From contig MHYJ01000141.1 in the NCBI GenBank assembly GCA_001828445.1, forward strand, positions 1 through 8,472: DNA of 8,472 nucleotides. The letters run 5' to 3'. The notes beneath the pieces were generated by a model. That model ran no database searches. It was not told the DNA's origin and was given only the letters and a program-made list of their open reading frames with translations. A program made the translations under genes and the position numbers. This document shows, piece by piece, positions 1 to 6,738 of the stretch; position 1 is the first letter of the stretch; each line of letters begins with the position of its first letter. The DNA is from Planctomycetes bacterium RBG_16_43_13. GTDB taxonomy: Bacteria > Planctomycetota > MHYJ01.

Positions 1-1196
1 GCGGCATCAATACCAATACCGCGAGACCGCAAGTAGAACATGGCATCTGGGTTAAGTTGTCCAACTGTTGCTCCATGTTTACACTTTACATCATTTGCAA
101 ATATCTCTAACTGCGGCTTTGTATTAATTAGGGCGTCCGCAGATAGTAGGAGGTTCTTATTTATCTGCAGGGCATCTACTTTCTGGGCGTTTTGGTGCAC
201 AATAACTCTGCCATTAAAGACACCTCTCGATGTCCCATCAAGTACACCTTTGTAGAGTTCCCTGCTATATGTATGCGGTTTAGAATGGTCAACCGTAGTG
301 TGATTATCTATATGCTGTTTATTATCAACAATATAAAGCCCGTTTAGAGAGCACTCGCTCCCCTCTCCGTTTAGAGCTACATTTATGTCATTGCGAGTAA
401 GCATTCCGCCCAGTGAAATAGAGTGAGATGTAAATCTACTACTGCGGTTTTGCTTAACTTGTATAGTCGAAATGTGAAAGGCATTATTGCTCTCTCGTTG
501 TAGTTTATAATGCTCTACCGCAGAATCTTCGCCAGCTACAATCTCTGTTACGGCATTGGTAAAGTATGTGCCATTACCGACTCCTACATAATCCTCTATA
601 ACAGCCACACAGGCATTCCCCTCTGCCACAATGAGAACACGGGGGTGTGATATAGAAGCATCCCCATTATTATTGGTAGAGAGAAAAAGCAGGTGAATAG
701 GTTGTTCCACAATCTTACCCTTAGGGATATATATGAATGCCCCATCATTCATAAATGCGGTATTCAGGGCAGTAAATATATGACTACGATAGTCGGCATA
801 TTTAGCAAGATATGGCTCTACCCCCTCACGAGTTGTATTTAGAAAATCAGCTAAATTGCCTATATGAATGCCGTTTAAATGTTGCTGATATGACAAGTCA
901 GAAGAGTAATGACCATTCACAAAGACAAGCCGATTTCCACTAAATGATATATCATTCGGCTTTATACTACACAGATAATCCTCTGAAATCCTAAACGGAG
1001 TTTTTATAATAGGGGCTATATTCGTATATCGCCATTCCTCGTCCTTATTTGTTGGGAAACTCAACTCTGCAAATCGCGATAGGGCCGATGCACGGAGACG
1101 TCTAACCCACAGCTCATCCCTAATAGAGATATTCCTCTCAAACTGCACAAAGTCAGCTAAGTATGTATCTTTTGCCGCCTCCATAATCTCAGTCAT
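1..1196 (-). CDS. sufD: SufD, Fe-S cluster assembly scaffold subunit (3' end cut by window edge)
   Basis: SufD pairs with SufB, and with two SufC ATPases forms the SufBC2D scaffold that builds Fe-S clusters in the cytosol. The frame is open from an ATG at 1196 to the window edge, giving 398 residues. SufD proteins are usually about 420-450 residues, so a few dozen C-terminal residues are missing. Recognisable stretches are EEWRYTNIAPI near the N-terminus, the beta-helix core, GVFNGRVIVHQNAQ, and the C-terminal KCKHGATVGQLN and FYLRSRGI. His374 in KCKHGATVG matches the E. coli SufD His360 region at the SufB interface. The gene lies 14 bp after sufC with only a weak ribosome-binding site (GTTGGAAT), so translation may be coupled to sufC. 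A cysteine desulfurase (SufS) and SufE/SufU are not in view and may lie beyond the left edge. The identification rests on motifs plus synteny and is firm. Confidence 0.93.
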   Translation of the reverse strand, partial: MTEIMEAAKDTYLADFVQFERNISIRDELWVRRLRASALSRFAELSFPTNKDEEWRYTNIAPIIKTPFRISEDYLCSIKPNDISFSGNRLVFVNGHYSSDLSYQQHLNGIHIGNLADFLNTTREGVEPYLAKYADYRSHIFTALNTAFMNDGAFIYIPKGKIVEQPIHLLFLSTNNNGDASISHPRVLIVAEGNACVAVIEDYVGVGNGTYFTNAVTEIVAGEDSAVEHYKLQRESNNAFHISTIQVKQNRSSRFTSHSISLGGMLTRNDINVALNGEGSECSLNGLYIVDNKQHIDNHTTVDHSKPHTYSRELYKGVLDGTSRGVFNGRVIVHQNAQKVDALQINKNLLLSADALINTKPQLEIFANDVKCKHGATVGQLNPDAMFYLRSRGIGIDA

Positions 1197-1210
1197 ATTC
1201 CAACTCTGTT

Positions 1211-1981
1211 TTAGCTAACTGTCTGAGGAAGATGCTCAATACCATTTTCTATCCAGCTATACCCTTTTTCCTCAAGCTCGAGCGCCAATCCCTTCCCACC
1301 CGACTTAACTATACGGCCATCAGAAAGAACGTGCACATAATCAGGAACAATATAATTCAACAACCTCTGGTAGTGGGTAACGACTATAATAGCACGACAA
1401 CCAATCCGAAGGGTATTGATACCTTTGGCAACAATTTGTAAGGCATCTATATCCAGACCAGAGTCGGTCTCGTCTAAAATAGCCAATCTCGGCTCAAGCA
1501 CCGCCATCTGGAGAATTTCGTTTCGCTTTTTTTCCCCACCTGAGAACCCCTCGTTGACAGAGCGATTTAGAAGGTCCGAACTCATATCAACTATTTTTGC
1601 TTTTTCCTTAATCAGTGTTAGAAAATCCATAGCATCTAATTCCTCCATACTGCGATGCTTTCTTATGGCATTAAGTGCAGACCTGAGAAAGTAGGAATTC
1701 GTTACGCCGGGAATCTCTACAGGATATTGGAACGCCAAGAAAACACCCTCCCTCGCCCGCTCCTCTGCCGACATTTTCAACAGATCTCGCCCATCATATA
1801 GAACCTCACCAGATATAGCTGTAAAGCCCTCCCGCCCAGCAAGGACGTGTGCAAGGGTGCTTTTGCCGGAGCCATTAGGCCCCATTATTGCGTGCACCTC
1901 GCCTGCCTTTACATTTAAGTTTATCCCTTTTAGGATTCCTTTATCACCCGCTTTAGCATATAGATTCTTTACTTCTAACAT
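1211..1981 (-). CDS. sufC: SufC, ABC-type ATPase of the SufBCD complex
   Basis: SufC is a soluble ABC ATPase whose ATP-driven dimerisation changes the shape of the SufB-SufD scaffold; despite the fold it is not a transporter. From the chosen start it has 256 residues, close to the usual 248-260. Visible motifs: Walker [10 protein letters not shown] (Lys40), Q-loop Gln85, signature FSGGEKKR (146-153, with the SufC-specific Lys152), Walker [13 protein letters not shown] (Glu171, Asp173) and switch His203 in VVTHYQ. All fall at the E. coli SufC numbers. An in-frame ATG lies 27 bp upstream (2008) inside sufB, but I place the start at 1981 because GGAGG (1987-1991) sits 5 nt before it and the protein then begins MLEVKNLYA, the normal SufC N-terminus. 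It follows sufB by 14 bp. Confidence 0.96.
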   Translation of the reverse strand: MLEVKNLYAKAGDKGILKGINLNVKAGEVHAIMGPNGSGKSTLAHVLAGREGFTAISGEVLYDGRDLLKMSAEERAREGVFLAFQYPVEIPGVTNSYFLRSALNAIRKHRSMEELDAMDFLTLIKEKAKIVDMSSDLLNRSVNEGFSGGEKKRNEILQMAVLEPRLAILDETDSGLDIDALQIVAKGINTLRIGCRAIIVVTHYQRLLNYIVPDYVHVLSDGRIVKSGGKGLALELEEKGYSWIENGIEHLPQTVS

Positions 1982-1986
1982 ATTCT

Positions 1987-1991
1987 CCTCC
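1987..1991 (-). promoter_or_regulatory. Shine-Dalgarno site that fixes the sufC start
   Basis: GGAGG followed by AGAAT and then the ATG at 1981. The site lies wholly in the 14-bp gap after the sufB stop codon. It favours this ATG over the upstream in-frame ATG at 2008. Confidence 0.8.
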
Positions 1992-1995
1992 TTTT

Positions 1996-3444
1996 TTACC
2001 CCACACATCCTTCTAAACTTACGCTTAAGAGTTTCTGTGCCTCTACGGCGAACTCCATAGGTAGTTCCTTGAATACCTGCTTACAAAAGCCATTGACTAT
2101 CATCGAGACCGCATCCTCAGCCGAGATACCTCTCTGCTTACAATAGAACAACTGGTCATCGCTAATTTTCGAGGTTGACGCCTCGTGCTCTACCTGTGAA
2201 GATGTATTATTAACCTCAAGACAGGGAAATGTATGTGCGCCGCATTTATCACCTAAAAGTAGTGAATCACACTGTGAGTAGTTGCGGGAGCCGGTTGAAT
2301 TTTTCATAATTTTTACTAACCCGCGATATGTATTCTGCCCGTGTCCAGCAGAGATGCCTTTCGAGATAACCGTGCTTTTTGTATTTTTACCAATGTGTAT
2401 CATCTTTGTGCCTGTATCCGCCTGTTGATAATTATTGGCTAACGCTACAGAATAGAACTCACCGACAGAGTTATCCCCCTGCAATATGCAACTTGGATAC
2501 TTCCACGTAATCGCAGAGCCCGTCTCCACCTGCGTCCATGAAATCTTGGAATTTACCCCTTTACATTTACCCCTCTTGGTAACAAAGTTATAGATACCGC
2601 CCTTGCCATCTTTATCGCCGGGATACCAATTCTGAACTGTCGAATATTTTATTTGGGCATTATTTAATGCTATCAGTTCCACCACAGCGGCGTGGAGCTG
2701 ATTTTCGTCTCTCATAGGTGCGGTGCAACCCTCTAAGTAACTCACAGAACTGCCCTCCTCTGCAATAATGAGCGTCCGCTCGAACTGACCTGTGCTGGCG
2801 GCATTTATGCGGAAATATGTCGATAGTTCCATAGGACAGCGAACGTCCCTCGGTATGTAGCAAAATGAACCATCGCTGAAGACCGCAGAATTTAGCGCCG
2901 CAAAGAAGTTGTCATTATAAGGCACAACAGAGCCCAGATATTCTTTGATAAGGTCGGGGTGATTTTGCACAGCGTCAGAGAACGAGCAGAATATTATCCC
3001 CAGTTTGGCAAGCTTGCCCTTAAATGTCGTCGCTACTGAGACACTATCTAAGACAGCGTCAACTGCAATACCGCTTAGACGCTCCTGCTCCAGTAGTGAG
3101 ATACCTAATTTATCAAAAGTCCTCTTAATCTCAGGGTCAATATCGTTCAAACTCTTTGGGCTATCCTTTCTCTGCTTCGGTGCGGAATAATAAACGATAT
3201 CTTGGTAATTGATAGGAGGATATTTAACGTTCTGCCAGGTGGGCTCCTTCATCGTAAGCCAATGTCTATACGCCTTCAGACGCCACTCCGTCATAAAAGA
3301 TGGCTCACTCTTTTTTGCGGAGATGAGGCGAATGGTATCTTCATTTAAGCCGCGTGGCGCCGCATCTGACTCTATCTCCGATACAAAACCGTATTTGTAT
3401 TCCTGATTTGCAAGGTTCTTAATGGATTGGGCTGAAGCCGACAT
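1996..3444 (-). CDS. sufB: SufB, Fe-S cluster assembly scaffold subunit
   Basis: SufB is the core scaffold on which sulfur and iron are assembled before transfer to target proteins. At 482 residues it is near the family length (E. coli 495). Conserved blocks run through the whole protein: [106 protein letters not shown] and the C-terminal [19 protein letters not shown]. By alignment from memory, Cys392 (NYSQC) matches E. coli Cys405, and His420-Glu421 (QVEHEAS) match His433-Glu434, so the functional residues are present. The CxxCxxxC-bearing insert in the N-terminal third of E. coli SufB is absent. The ATG at 3444 has GGAGGAGAA just upstream. It starts 15 bp after the MerR gene. Confidence 0.97.
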   Translation of the reverse strand: MSASAQSIKNLANQEYKYGFVSEIESDAAPRGLNEDTIRLISAKKSEPSFMTEWRLKAYRHWLTMKEPTWQNVKYPPINYQDIVYYSAPKQRKDSPKSLNDIDPEIKRTFDKLGISLLEQERLSGIAVDAVLDSVSVATTFKGKLAKLGIIFCSFSDAVQNHPDLIKEYLGSVVPYNDNFFAALNSAVFSDGSFCYIPRDVRCPMELSTYFRINAASTGQFERTLIIAEEGSSVSYLEGCTAPMRDENQLHAAVVELIALNNAQIKYSTVQNWYPGDKDGKGGIYNFVTKRGKCKGVNSKISWTQVETGSAITWKYPSCILQGDNSVGEFYSVALANNYQQADTGTKMIHIGKNTKSTVISKGISAGHGQNTYRGLVKIMKNSTGSRNYSQCDSLLLGDKCGAHTFPCLEVNNTSSQVEHEASTSKISDDQLFYCKQRGISAEDAVSMIVNGFCKQVFKELPMEFAVEAQKLLSVSLEGCVG

Positions 3445-3459
3445 ATATTTCTTCTCCTC

Positions 3460-3963
3460 CTACTTAAGCACAAGGGCATCTACCAATGACGGAAGCTCTG
3501 CCTTATGCTCGCCCTTCGTGCAACACTGGCAGGTATGCCGAGCCGGTTTATCATCACACACCCCACACTCCTTCAAGAAGGTAAGTGATGTTACAATCTG
3601 CCTCTCCAAATCCTGTAACAACTTAATCTTTTTCCTTGCCTCTTTTAACCCGTCCTCTAAAGCCCCTTTTATCTTCTCTGAAACTTCTACACCCTTCTGG
3701 CTCTCTCGCCAGGCATTAACAAGCACCCTAACCTGCTCTAAAGAAAACCCCAACTCGCTTAGGCAAGAGATTGTCTCAACACGATGGACATCACTATCGC
3801 TATAGAGCCGAAAACCGCCGTCCGTCCTGTTCTGCGATTCTAATAACCCAAGCTCCTCATAATAGCGGATAGTTCGCACTGTTTTACCTGTGCGTTTAGC
3901 AAGGTCGCCGACCTTTAGGGGCTTGTCATTATCACAGTTCATCTTGGTTTTTACAGTATCCAT
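3460..3963 (-). CDS. MerR-family transcriptional regulator with C-terminal cysteine cluster, head of suf operon
   Basis: This 167-residue protein has a MerR winged-helix N-terminus: KVGDLAKRTGKTVRTIRYYEELGLL (about 17-41), then FRLYSDSDVHRVETI and the FSLEQVRVL helix. A long coiled-coil helix (about 85-130) follows, as in MerR dimers. The C-terminal tail holds five cysteines spaced C-x2-C-x8-C-x-C-C (Cys133, 136, 145, 147, 148) plus His143, a plausible metal or Fe-S site. The spacing differs from SoxR (C-x2-C-x-C-x5-C). The start at 3963 has AAAGG (3972-3976) 8 nt upstream. It is first in the operon, 15 bp before sufB, so it probably controls suf and itself. I infer Fe-S, redox or metal sensing; the ligand is unknown. 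A metal-resistance MerR is the alternative, but no metal efflux or reductase gene is nearby. Confidence 0.88.
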   Translation of the reverse strand: MDTVKTKMNCDNDKPLKVGDLAKRTGKTVRTIRYYEELGLLESQNRTDGGFRLYSDSDVHRVETISCLSELGFSLEQVRVLVNAWRESQKGVEVSEKIKGALEDGLKEARKKIKLLQDLERQIVTSLTFLKECGVCDDKPARHTCQCCTKGEHKAELPSLVDALVLK

Positions 3964-3965
3964 AA

Positions 3966-4006
3966 CTTATACCTTTCGTTACATAACAACCATAACCTTT
4001 ACGTTA
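3966..4006 (-). promoter_or_regulatory. Candidate operator: near-direct repeat with TAAC/GTTA words in the regulator leader
   Basis: Reading the minus strand, TAACGTAAAGGTTATG (4006-3991) is echoed 25 bp later by TAACGAAAGGTATAAG (3981-3966). Within them TAAC/GTTA pairs form small inverted repeats: TAAC-N6-GTTA, then GTTA-TG-TAAC at 3987-3978. They lie between the predicted transcription start (about 4008) and the start codon, so a bound protein would block the promoter or early elongation. Function is inferred. The second copy also contains the ribosome-binding site, so part of the likeness could come from that. Confidence 0.35.
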
Positions 4007-4014
4007 GCGTCATA

Positions 4015-4042
4015 ATTATAACAAATAAAACCAGAAAGTCAA
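4015..4042 (-). promoter_or_regulatory. Sigma70-like promoter of the merR-sufBCD operon
   Basis: On the minus strand a -35 box TTGACT (4042-4037) and a -10 box TATAAT (4020-4015) are separated by 16 bp. Transcription would begin near 4008, leaving a leader of about 45 nt. MerR-activated promoters usually have an over-long 19-20 bp spacer with a dyad inside; this one has a normal spacer without an obvious dyad. That suggests constitutive strength with repression rather than classical MerR untwisting. The rest of the intergenic stretch up to 4199 is AT-rich; I see no gene and no convincing tpiA terminator in it. Confidence 0.72.
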
Positions 4043-4199
4043 TCCCTTTTTATGAGAAATTTGAGAAAAAGTTAGGAAATCTCATTATATGGTAATAAGT
4101 GCTTGTATATCAGGAACTTACAGTAAACTCTCTTCCCTAAATTTTATGATATCACGTTAAAATCTTCTGAAAAACCTCTGTCTTTTTGGATTAAGCTAA

Positions 4200-4973
4200 T
4201 TATACTACAACCGTAGCAGTATTTACGATAGCTGTAAACACCTTTGCATCCAAACTTGCCCCACCTACAAGGGCACCGTCGATTTCTGGCTGGGCGAGCA
4301 AATCCTTCGCATTCTCGGGCTTTACGCTCCCGCCGTAGAGTATTCTGACTTTGCTTGCTATATCTTCTCCAGCTGCTTTTATGAGGAGATTACGTATGAA
4401 GAATTGGACGTCGTTTGCCTGCTTTGGTGTAGCGTTTTTACCTGTTCCTATTGCCCACACCGGCTCATACGCTATTACCATTTTCTTAATCTCATCCGCA
4501 GAAAGCCCCGCAATACCCTTCTCCAACTGCCGCTTCACAACATCCTTCGTAGCCCCCATACTCCTCTCCTCAAGAAGTTCACCAACACATAATATAGGTG
4601 TGATATTGTGGGCGAGGGCTGACTTAACCTTCTTATTCACCATATCGTTTGTCTCACCCATTATGTGCCGTCGCTCTGAATGTCCTATAATGGCATACTC
4701 ACAGGAAAAGTCCAGAAGCATAGTCGGAGAAGTTTCACCTGTGTATGCACCCTTCGGCTCCCAATGTATATCTTGTGACCCAAGTTTTATATTGCTACCT
4801 TTTATAATAGGGCTAACGGCGGCAAGTGCTGTGAACGGCGGGCATATAACCAAATCCACGTTGCTGACGCCACTAAGGAGCTCTTTTAATGATGTGGCTA
4901 AATCCTTCGCCTCATTAGTAGTGCAGTTCATCTTCCAGTTGCCAGCAATTAGTGATCTGCGACTTTTATTCAT
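4200..4973 (-). CDS. tpiA: Triosephosphate isomerase
   Basis: TpiA interconverts dihydroxyacetone phosphate and glyceraldehyde-3-phosphate in glycolysis and gluconeogenesis. The protein is a single TIM barrel of 257 residues, the normal size. Catalytic residues are all visible: Asn12 and Lys14 in AGNWKMN, His98 in IIGHSERR, Glu170 in AYEPVWAIGTG (which includes the flexible loop), and the phosphate-gripping LYGGSVKPENA (about 212-222) and GALVGGASL. Two ATGs lie close together (4979 and 4973). I choose 4973 because AGGAG abuts the first and is 6 nt from the second. It is the second gene of an operon, 9 bp after the uridine phosphorylase-like gene, whose stop codon overlaps the ribosome-binding site, so translation is likely coupled. 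No pgk, gap or secG adjoins it, unlike many tpiA loci. Confidence 0.97.
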   Translation of the reverse strand: MNKSRRSLIAGNWKMNCTTNEAKDLATSLKELLSGVSNVDLVICPPFTALAAVSPIIKGSNIKLGSQDIHWEPKGAYTGETSPTMLLDFSCEYAIIGHSERRHIMGETNDMVNKKVKSALAHNITPILCVGELLEERSMGATKDVVKRQLEKGIAGLSADEIKKMVIAYEPVWAIGTGKNATPKQANDVQFFIRNLLIKAAGEDIASKVRILYGGSVKPENAKDLLAQPEIDGALVGGASLDAKVFTAIVNTATVVV

Positions 4974-4979
4974 ATTCAT

Positions 4980-4984
4980 CTCCT
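4980..4984 (-). promoter_or_regulatory. Shine-Dalgarno site of tpiA, overlapping the upstream stop codon
   Basis: AGGAG on the minus strand shares bases with the TAG stop (4985-4983) of the preceding gene. It lies 0 nt from the ATG at 4979 but 6 nt from the ATG at 4973, which decides the start and suggests translational coupling. Confidence 0.7.
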
Positions 4985-5822
4985 AAATTTTAGGATACCA
5001 ATATTTTGCATTACGTCTCTTCTTATCTTTGTCCATCTCCGCCAATACCTCTAAGGCAGAGAGCCCTGCCTTTATACATAGCGCGTCCGCCTTTGCCATT
5101 CCGACGCTGTCGATAAATTTATTGTTGTGGCGATTGGCAAAGACAGCACAGACAGCACCTGCCCTAAAACCGCCTATAGAAGATAGTGTAAAAAGTGCAC
5201 TTGTCTCCATCTCGAAGTTTAGGACATTTTTCTCTGCCAAGTCATTAGGCAGATTAGGAAATAGTGGCTTGAATTTACCAATATGCCTCGACTGGGCACC
5301 ATAGAAACCGGGGGCAGAGGCAGTAAGCCCAACACTATATTTAGCGCCTACTTTCTCGCACCCCTGTATAAGTGCAAGCACAATTTCATAGTTTGCAACT
5401 GCGGGATAGCCCGCATCAACGAAATATAGGGAGGTATTCTCGAGACGGACAGAGGCGGTAGTTACTATAAGTTCGCCAATCTTTATATCTTTCTGCAACG
5501 CACCGCAACTGCCCAATCTTATAAAGGTTGGATTTTTGACAATCTGCGAAATCTCAATAACTGCGATTTCTGTATTATCAGGACCTATACCAGTCCCCAT
5601 TACGGAAAGAGGTATTCCTTTATAAGCACCTGTAAACGTTACAAATTCTCTATTCGATTTTGAAAGTTCTATCTTGTCAAAATAATGGGCGATTTTATTA
5701 GCCCTGTCCACATCACCGCATAGAAGTATGTATTCTGCGAGGTCGCCCGGCTTTAGCCCTATATGATATTGCTCACCTTCCCTCGTCCTAACTACCTCTG
5801 CAGAATGATATTTCTTTCTCAT
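4983..5822 (-). CDS. udp: Uridine phosphorylase-like nucleoside phosphorylase
   Basis: This enzyme class splits uridine with phosphate into uracil and ribose-1-phosphate (pyrimidine salvage, cytosolic). The 279-residue protein (E. coli Udp 253) carries the PNP/UDP family fold: HIGLKPGDLA near the start, GDVDR (Arg40, phosphate), GTGIGPDN (76-83), RLGSCG (102-107), TTASVRLENTSLYF (121-134), GFYGAQSR (172-179), FEMETSALF (203-211) and ANR (Arg231). Gln177 and Arg179 match E. coli Gln166/Arg168, which read uracil, and Glu204-Met205-Glu206 match the ribose site. This favours uridine over purine substrates. A basic C-terminal tail (KDKKRRNAKYWYPKI) extends past the usual end. The ATG at 5822 has no evident Shine-Dalgarno site. 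It is first in the operon with tpiA. A broader nucleoside phosphorylase is the alternative. Confidence 0.82.
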   Translation of the reverse strand: MRKKYHSAEVVRTREGEQYHIGLKPGDLAEYILLCGDVDRANKIAHYFDKIELSKSNREFVTFTGAYKGIPLSVMGTGIGPDNTEIAVIEISQIVKNPTFIRLGSCGALQKDIKIGELIVTTASVRLENTSLYFVDAGYPAVANYEIVLALIQGCEKVGAKYSVGLTASAPGFYGAQSRHIGKFKPLFPNLPNDLAEKNVLNFEMETSALFTLSSIGGFRAGAVCAVFANRHNNKFIDSVGMAKADALCIKAGLSALEVLAEMDKDKKRRNAKYWYPKI

Positions 5823-5843
5823 ATATAAGAAGATGTAAAATAC

Positions 5844-5872
5844 ATTCTTACCTTTATATAAATAGATGTCAA
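5844..5872 (-). promoter_or_regulatory. Probable promoter of the udp-tpiA operon
   Basis: A perfect -35 box TTGACA (5872-5867) is followed after 17 bp by AAGAAT (5849-5844), a 4/6 match to the -10 consensus. The predicted start near 5837 gives a leader of about 15 nt without a ribosome-binding site. The -10 assignment is the weak part; TAAGAA at 16 bp is the alternative. Confidence 0.5.
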
Positions 5873-5874
5873 GG

Positions 5875-5903
5875 TTGATTTATTGGCATTTAGATGGTAG
5901 AAT
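5875..5903 (+). promoter_or_regulatory. Promoter of the secreted Sm-like gene
   Basis: The -35 box TTGATT (5875-5880) and -10 box TAGAAT (5898-5903) are 17 bp apart. Its -35 box lies 2 bp from the -35 box of the opposite promoter, so one regulator or polymerase could affect both genes. The start codon at 5913 is only 9 nt past the -10 box. Confidence 0.65.
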
Positions 5904-5912
5904 GTATCTGCT

Positions 5913-6578
5913 ATGAGAACAATGTTCGCCATTCTGATTCTGACTGCTGTTATCTATGCTGATGAGATAAAGGTTGGCGACCGCATAGAGCTAACTCTAA
6001 AGAACGATAACTCCTTTAGAGGAACCGTAAAGGAGGTGTCCGAAGATTATATTACACTTGATATAACATTCGAGTATCCTTCTCTGAATGGAACGTTATC
6101 GCTTAAAAGGAGTTTTATTAGCGGTGTGTCCTTACTCGGCACCATAGACCCAGACACACTAAAAGAAGTATTAGCACAGAAGGAAAAAGTGAAACGGCTC
6201 GTCGACAAGCAAAACTCCGAGATAAAACAGGATAAGGAACAGCAAATCCAGCAAGCCGAGAAGGCATCTCTCGATGAAGCAGAAGCCGCCACCGAAGCCG
6301 CTAAAAAAGAAGATGAGAGCAAAAAGCAAAAAAGTTTAGCCGAGCAGGTAGATGATTTGGCTAAATCCCTCAAGATAGTAGAGGAGTTTCCACCCGGCGA
6401 TAAGTGGAGCGAAGCAGAATATAAAAAGTTGAAAGACCAATTTATCACCATCAAAGTCACACTCAACAAAGAGGAGCAACGCTTCGTCGAGAATTTCGAC
6501 ATCTGGAAAAAGGGCGTTGAATACAGCGAAAAGCTGAAAAAAGCAACCGAGCAAAAACCCACTGAGGAAAAGAAATAA
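5913..6578 (+). CDS. Secreted protein with Sm/LSM-like beta-barrel stretch and charged helical tail, function unknown
   Basis: I do not recognise this 221-residue protein as a named family. Residues 1-16 look like a signal peptide (MRTMFAILILTAVIYA, cleavage likely before Asp17), with no lipobox cysteine, so it should be exported and soluble or loosely held. Residues about 18-75 (VGDRIELTLKNDNSFRGTV, then ITLDITF and KRSFISGVSLLG) resemble the five-strand barrel pattern of Sm/LSM-type domains. Residues about 77-150 are Lys/Glu/Gln/Ala-rich and likely coiled coil. The rest (WSEAEYKKLKDQF to the end) looks helical and ends in EQKPTEEKK. There is no cysteine. The ATG at 5913 is kept because it gives a full signal peptide, though no ribosome-binding site precedes it. 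It is transcribed alone, divergent from udp-tpiA. A cell-envelope or periplasmic binding role is a guess. Confidence 0.72.
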   Translation: MRTMFAILILTAVIYADEIKVGDRIELTLKNDNSFRGTVKEVSEDYITLDITFEYPSLNGTLSLKRSFISGVSLLGTIDPDTLKEVLAQKEKVKRLVDKQNSEIKQDKEQQIQQAEKASLDEAEAATEAAKKEDESKKQKSLAEQVDDLAKSLKIVEEFPPGDKWSEAEYKKLKDQFITIKVTLNKEEQRFVENFDIWKKGVEYSEKLKKATEQKPTEEKK

Positions 6579-6612
6579 TTCATCTATCCAACAAATTAGA
6601 TTGAAAGATATG

Positions 6613-6734
6613 AAATTCCAAACTTCAAGCACCAAATTGCAAATAAGCACTAATACTCAAATACCAAGTTTCAAACTGTTTGAGATTTGGTTATTGGCAT
6701 CTATTTGATGCTTGTAATTCGAGATTTGGGATTT
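6613..6734. repeat. Long imperfect inverted repeat (AAATTCCAAA-type hairpin) between two genes
   Basis: The centre is a stem of 14 pairs (6663-6676 with 6678-6691, including two G-T pairs) around CAAACTGTTTG. Further out AAGCACCAAAT (6627-6637) pairs with ATTTGATGCTT (6703-6713) with one mismatch, and AAATTCCAAACTT (6613-6625) pairs with AGATTTGGGATTT (6722-6734) with one mismatch and two G-T pairs. Between the inner and middle stems the left side has about 25 unpaired nt against 11 on the right. No poly-T follows, so it is not a typical terminator. The composition recalls dispersed intergenic repeats I associate with uncultured bacterial genomes. It ends 4 bp before the fmt start codon and fills most of the 160-bp gap. 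Confidence 0.75.
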
Positions 6735-6738
6735 TACG

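Noticed and set aside
40..255. Plus-strand 71-codon open frame at the left edge
   Set aside because: It lies opposite sufD, whose frame is continuous and rich in conserved motifs; the plus-strand translation has no recognisable pattern.
1..1196. Possible frameshift or pseudogene in sufD, because the gene seemed to lack a complete reading frame
   Set aside because: Translation from 1196 to the edge is continuous with SufD motifs throughout; it is simply cut by the window boundary.
3979..3993. Mini-ORF ATG GTT GTT ATG TAA in the regulator leader, minus strand
   Set aside because: AAAGG lies only 2 nt from its first ATG and the peptide is four residues; I see no attenuator structure beside it.
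4160..4199. AAAAAC...TTTTT as a possible tpiA terminator
   Set aside because: The stem is only about five A-T pairs with no GC core, too weak to call.
4351..4986. 211-codon plus-strand frame opposite tpiA
   Set aside because: Shadow of tpiA, in which all catalytic motifs are intact on the other strand; no ribosome-binding site.
6047..6583. 178-codon minus-strand frame rich in Ser/Phe/Cys
   Set aside because: It is the antisense of the Lys/Glu-rich coiled-coil gene, a composition that produces Ser/Phe-rich shadows.
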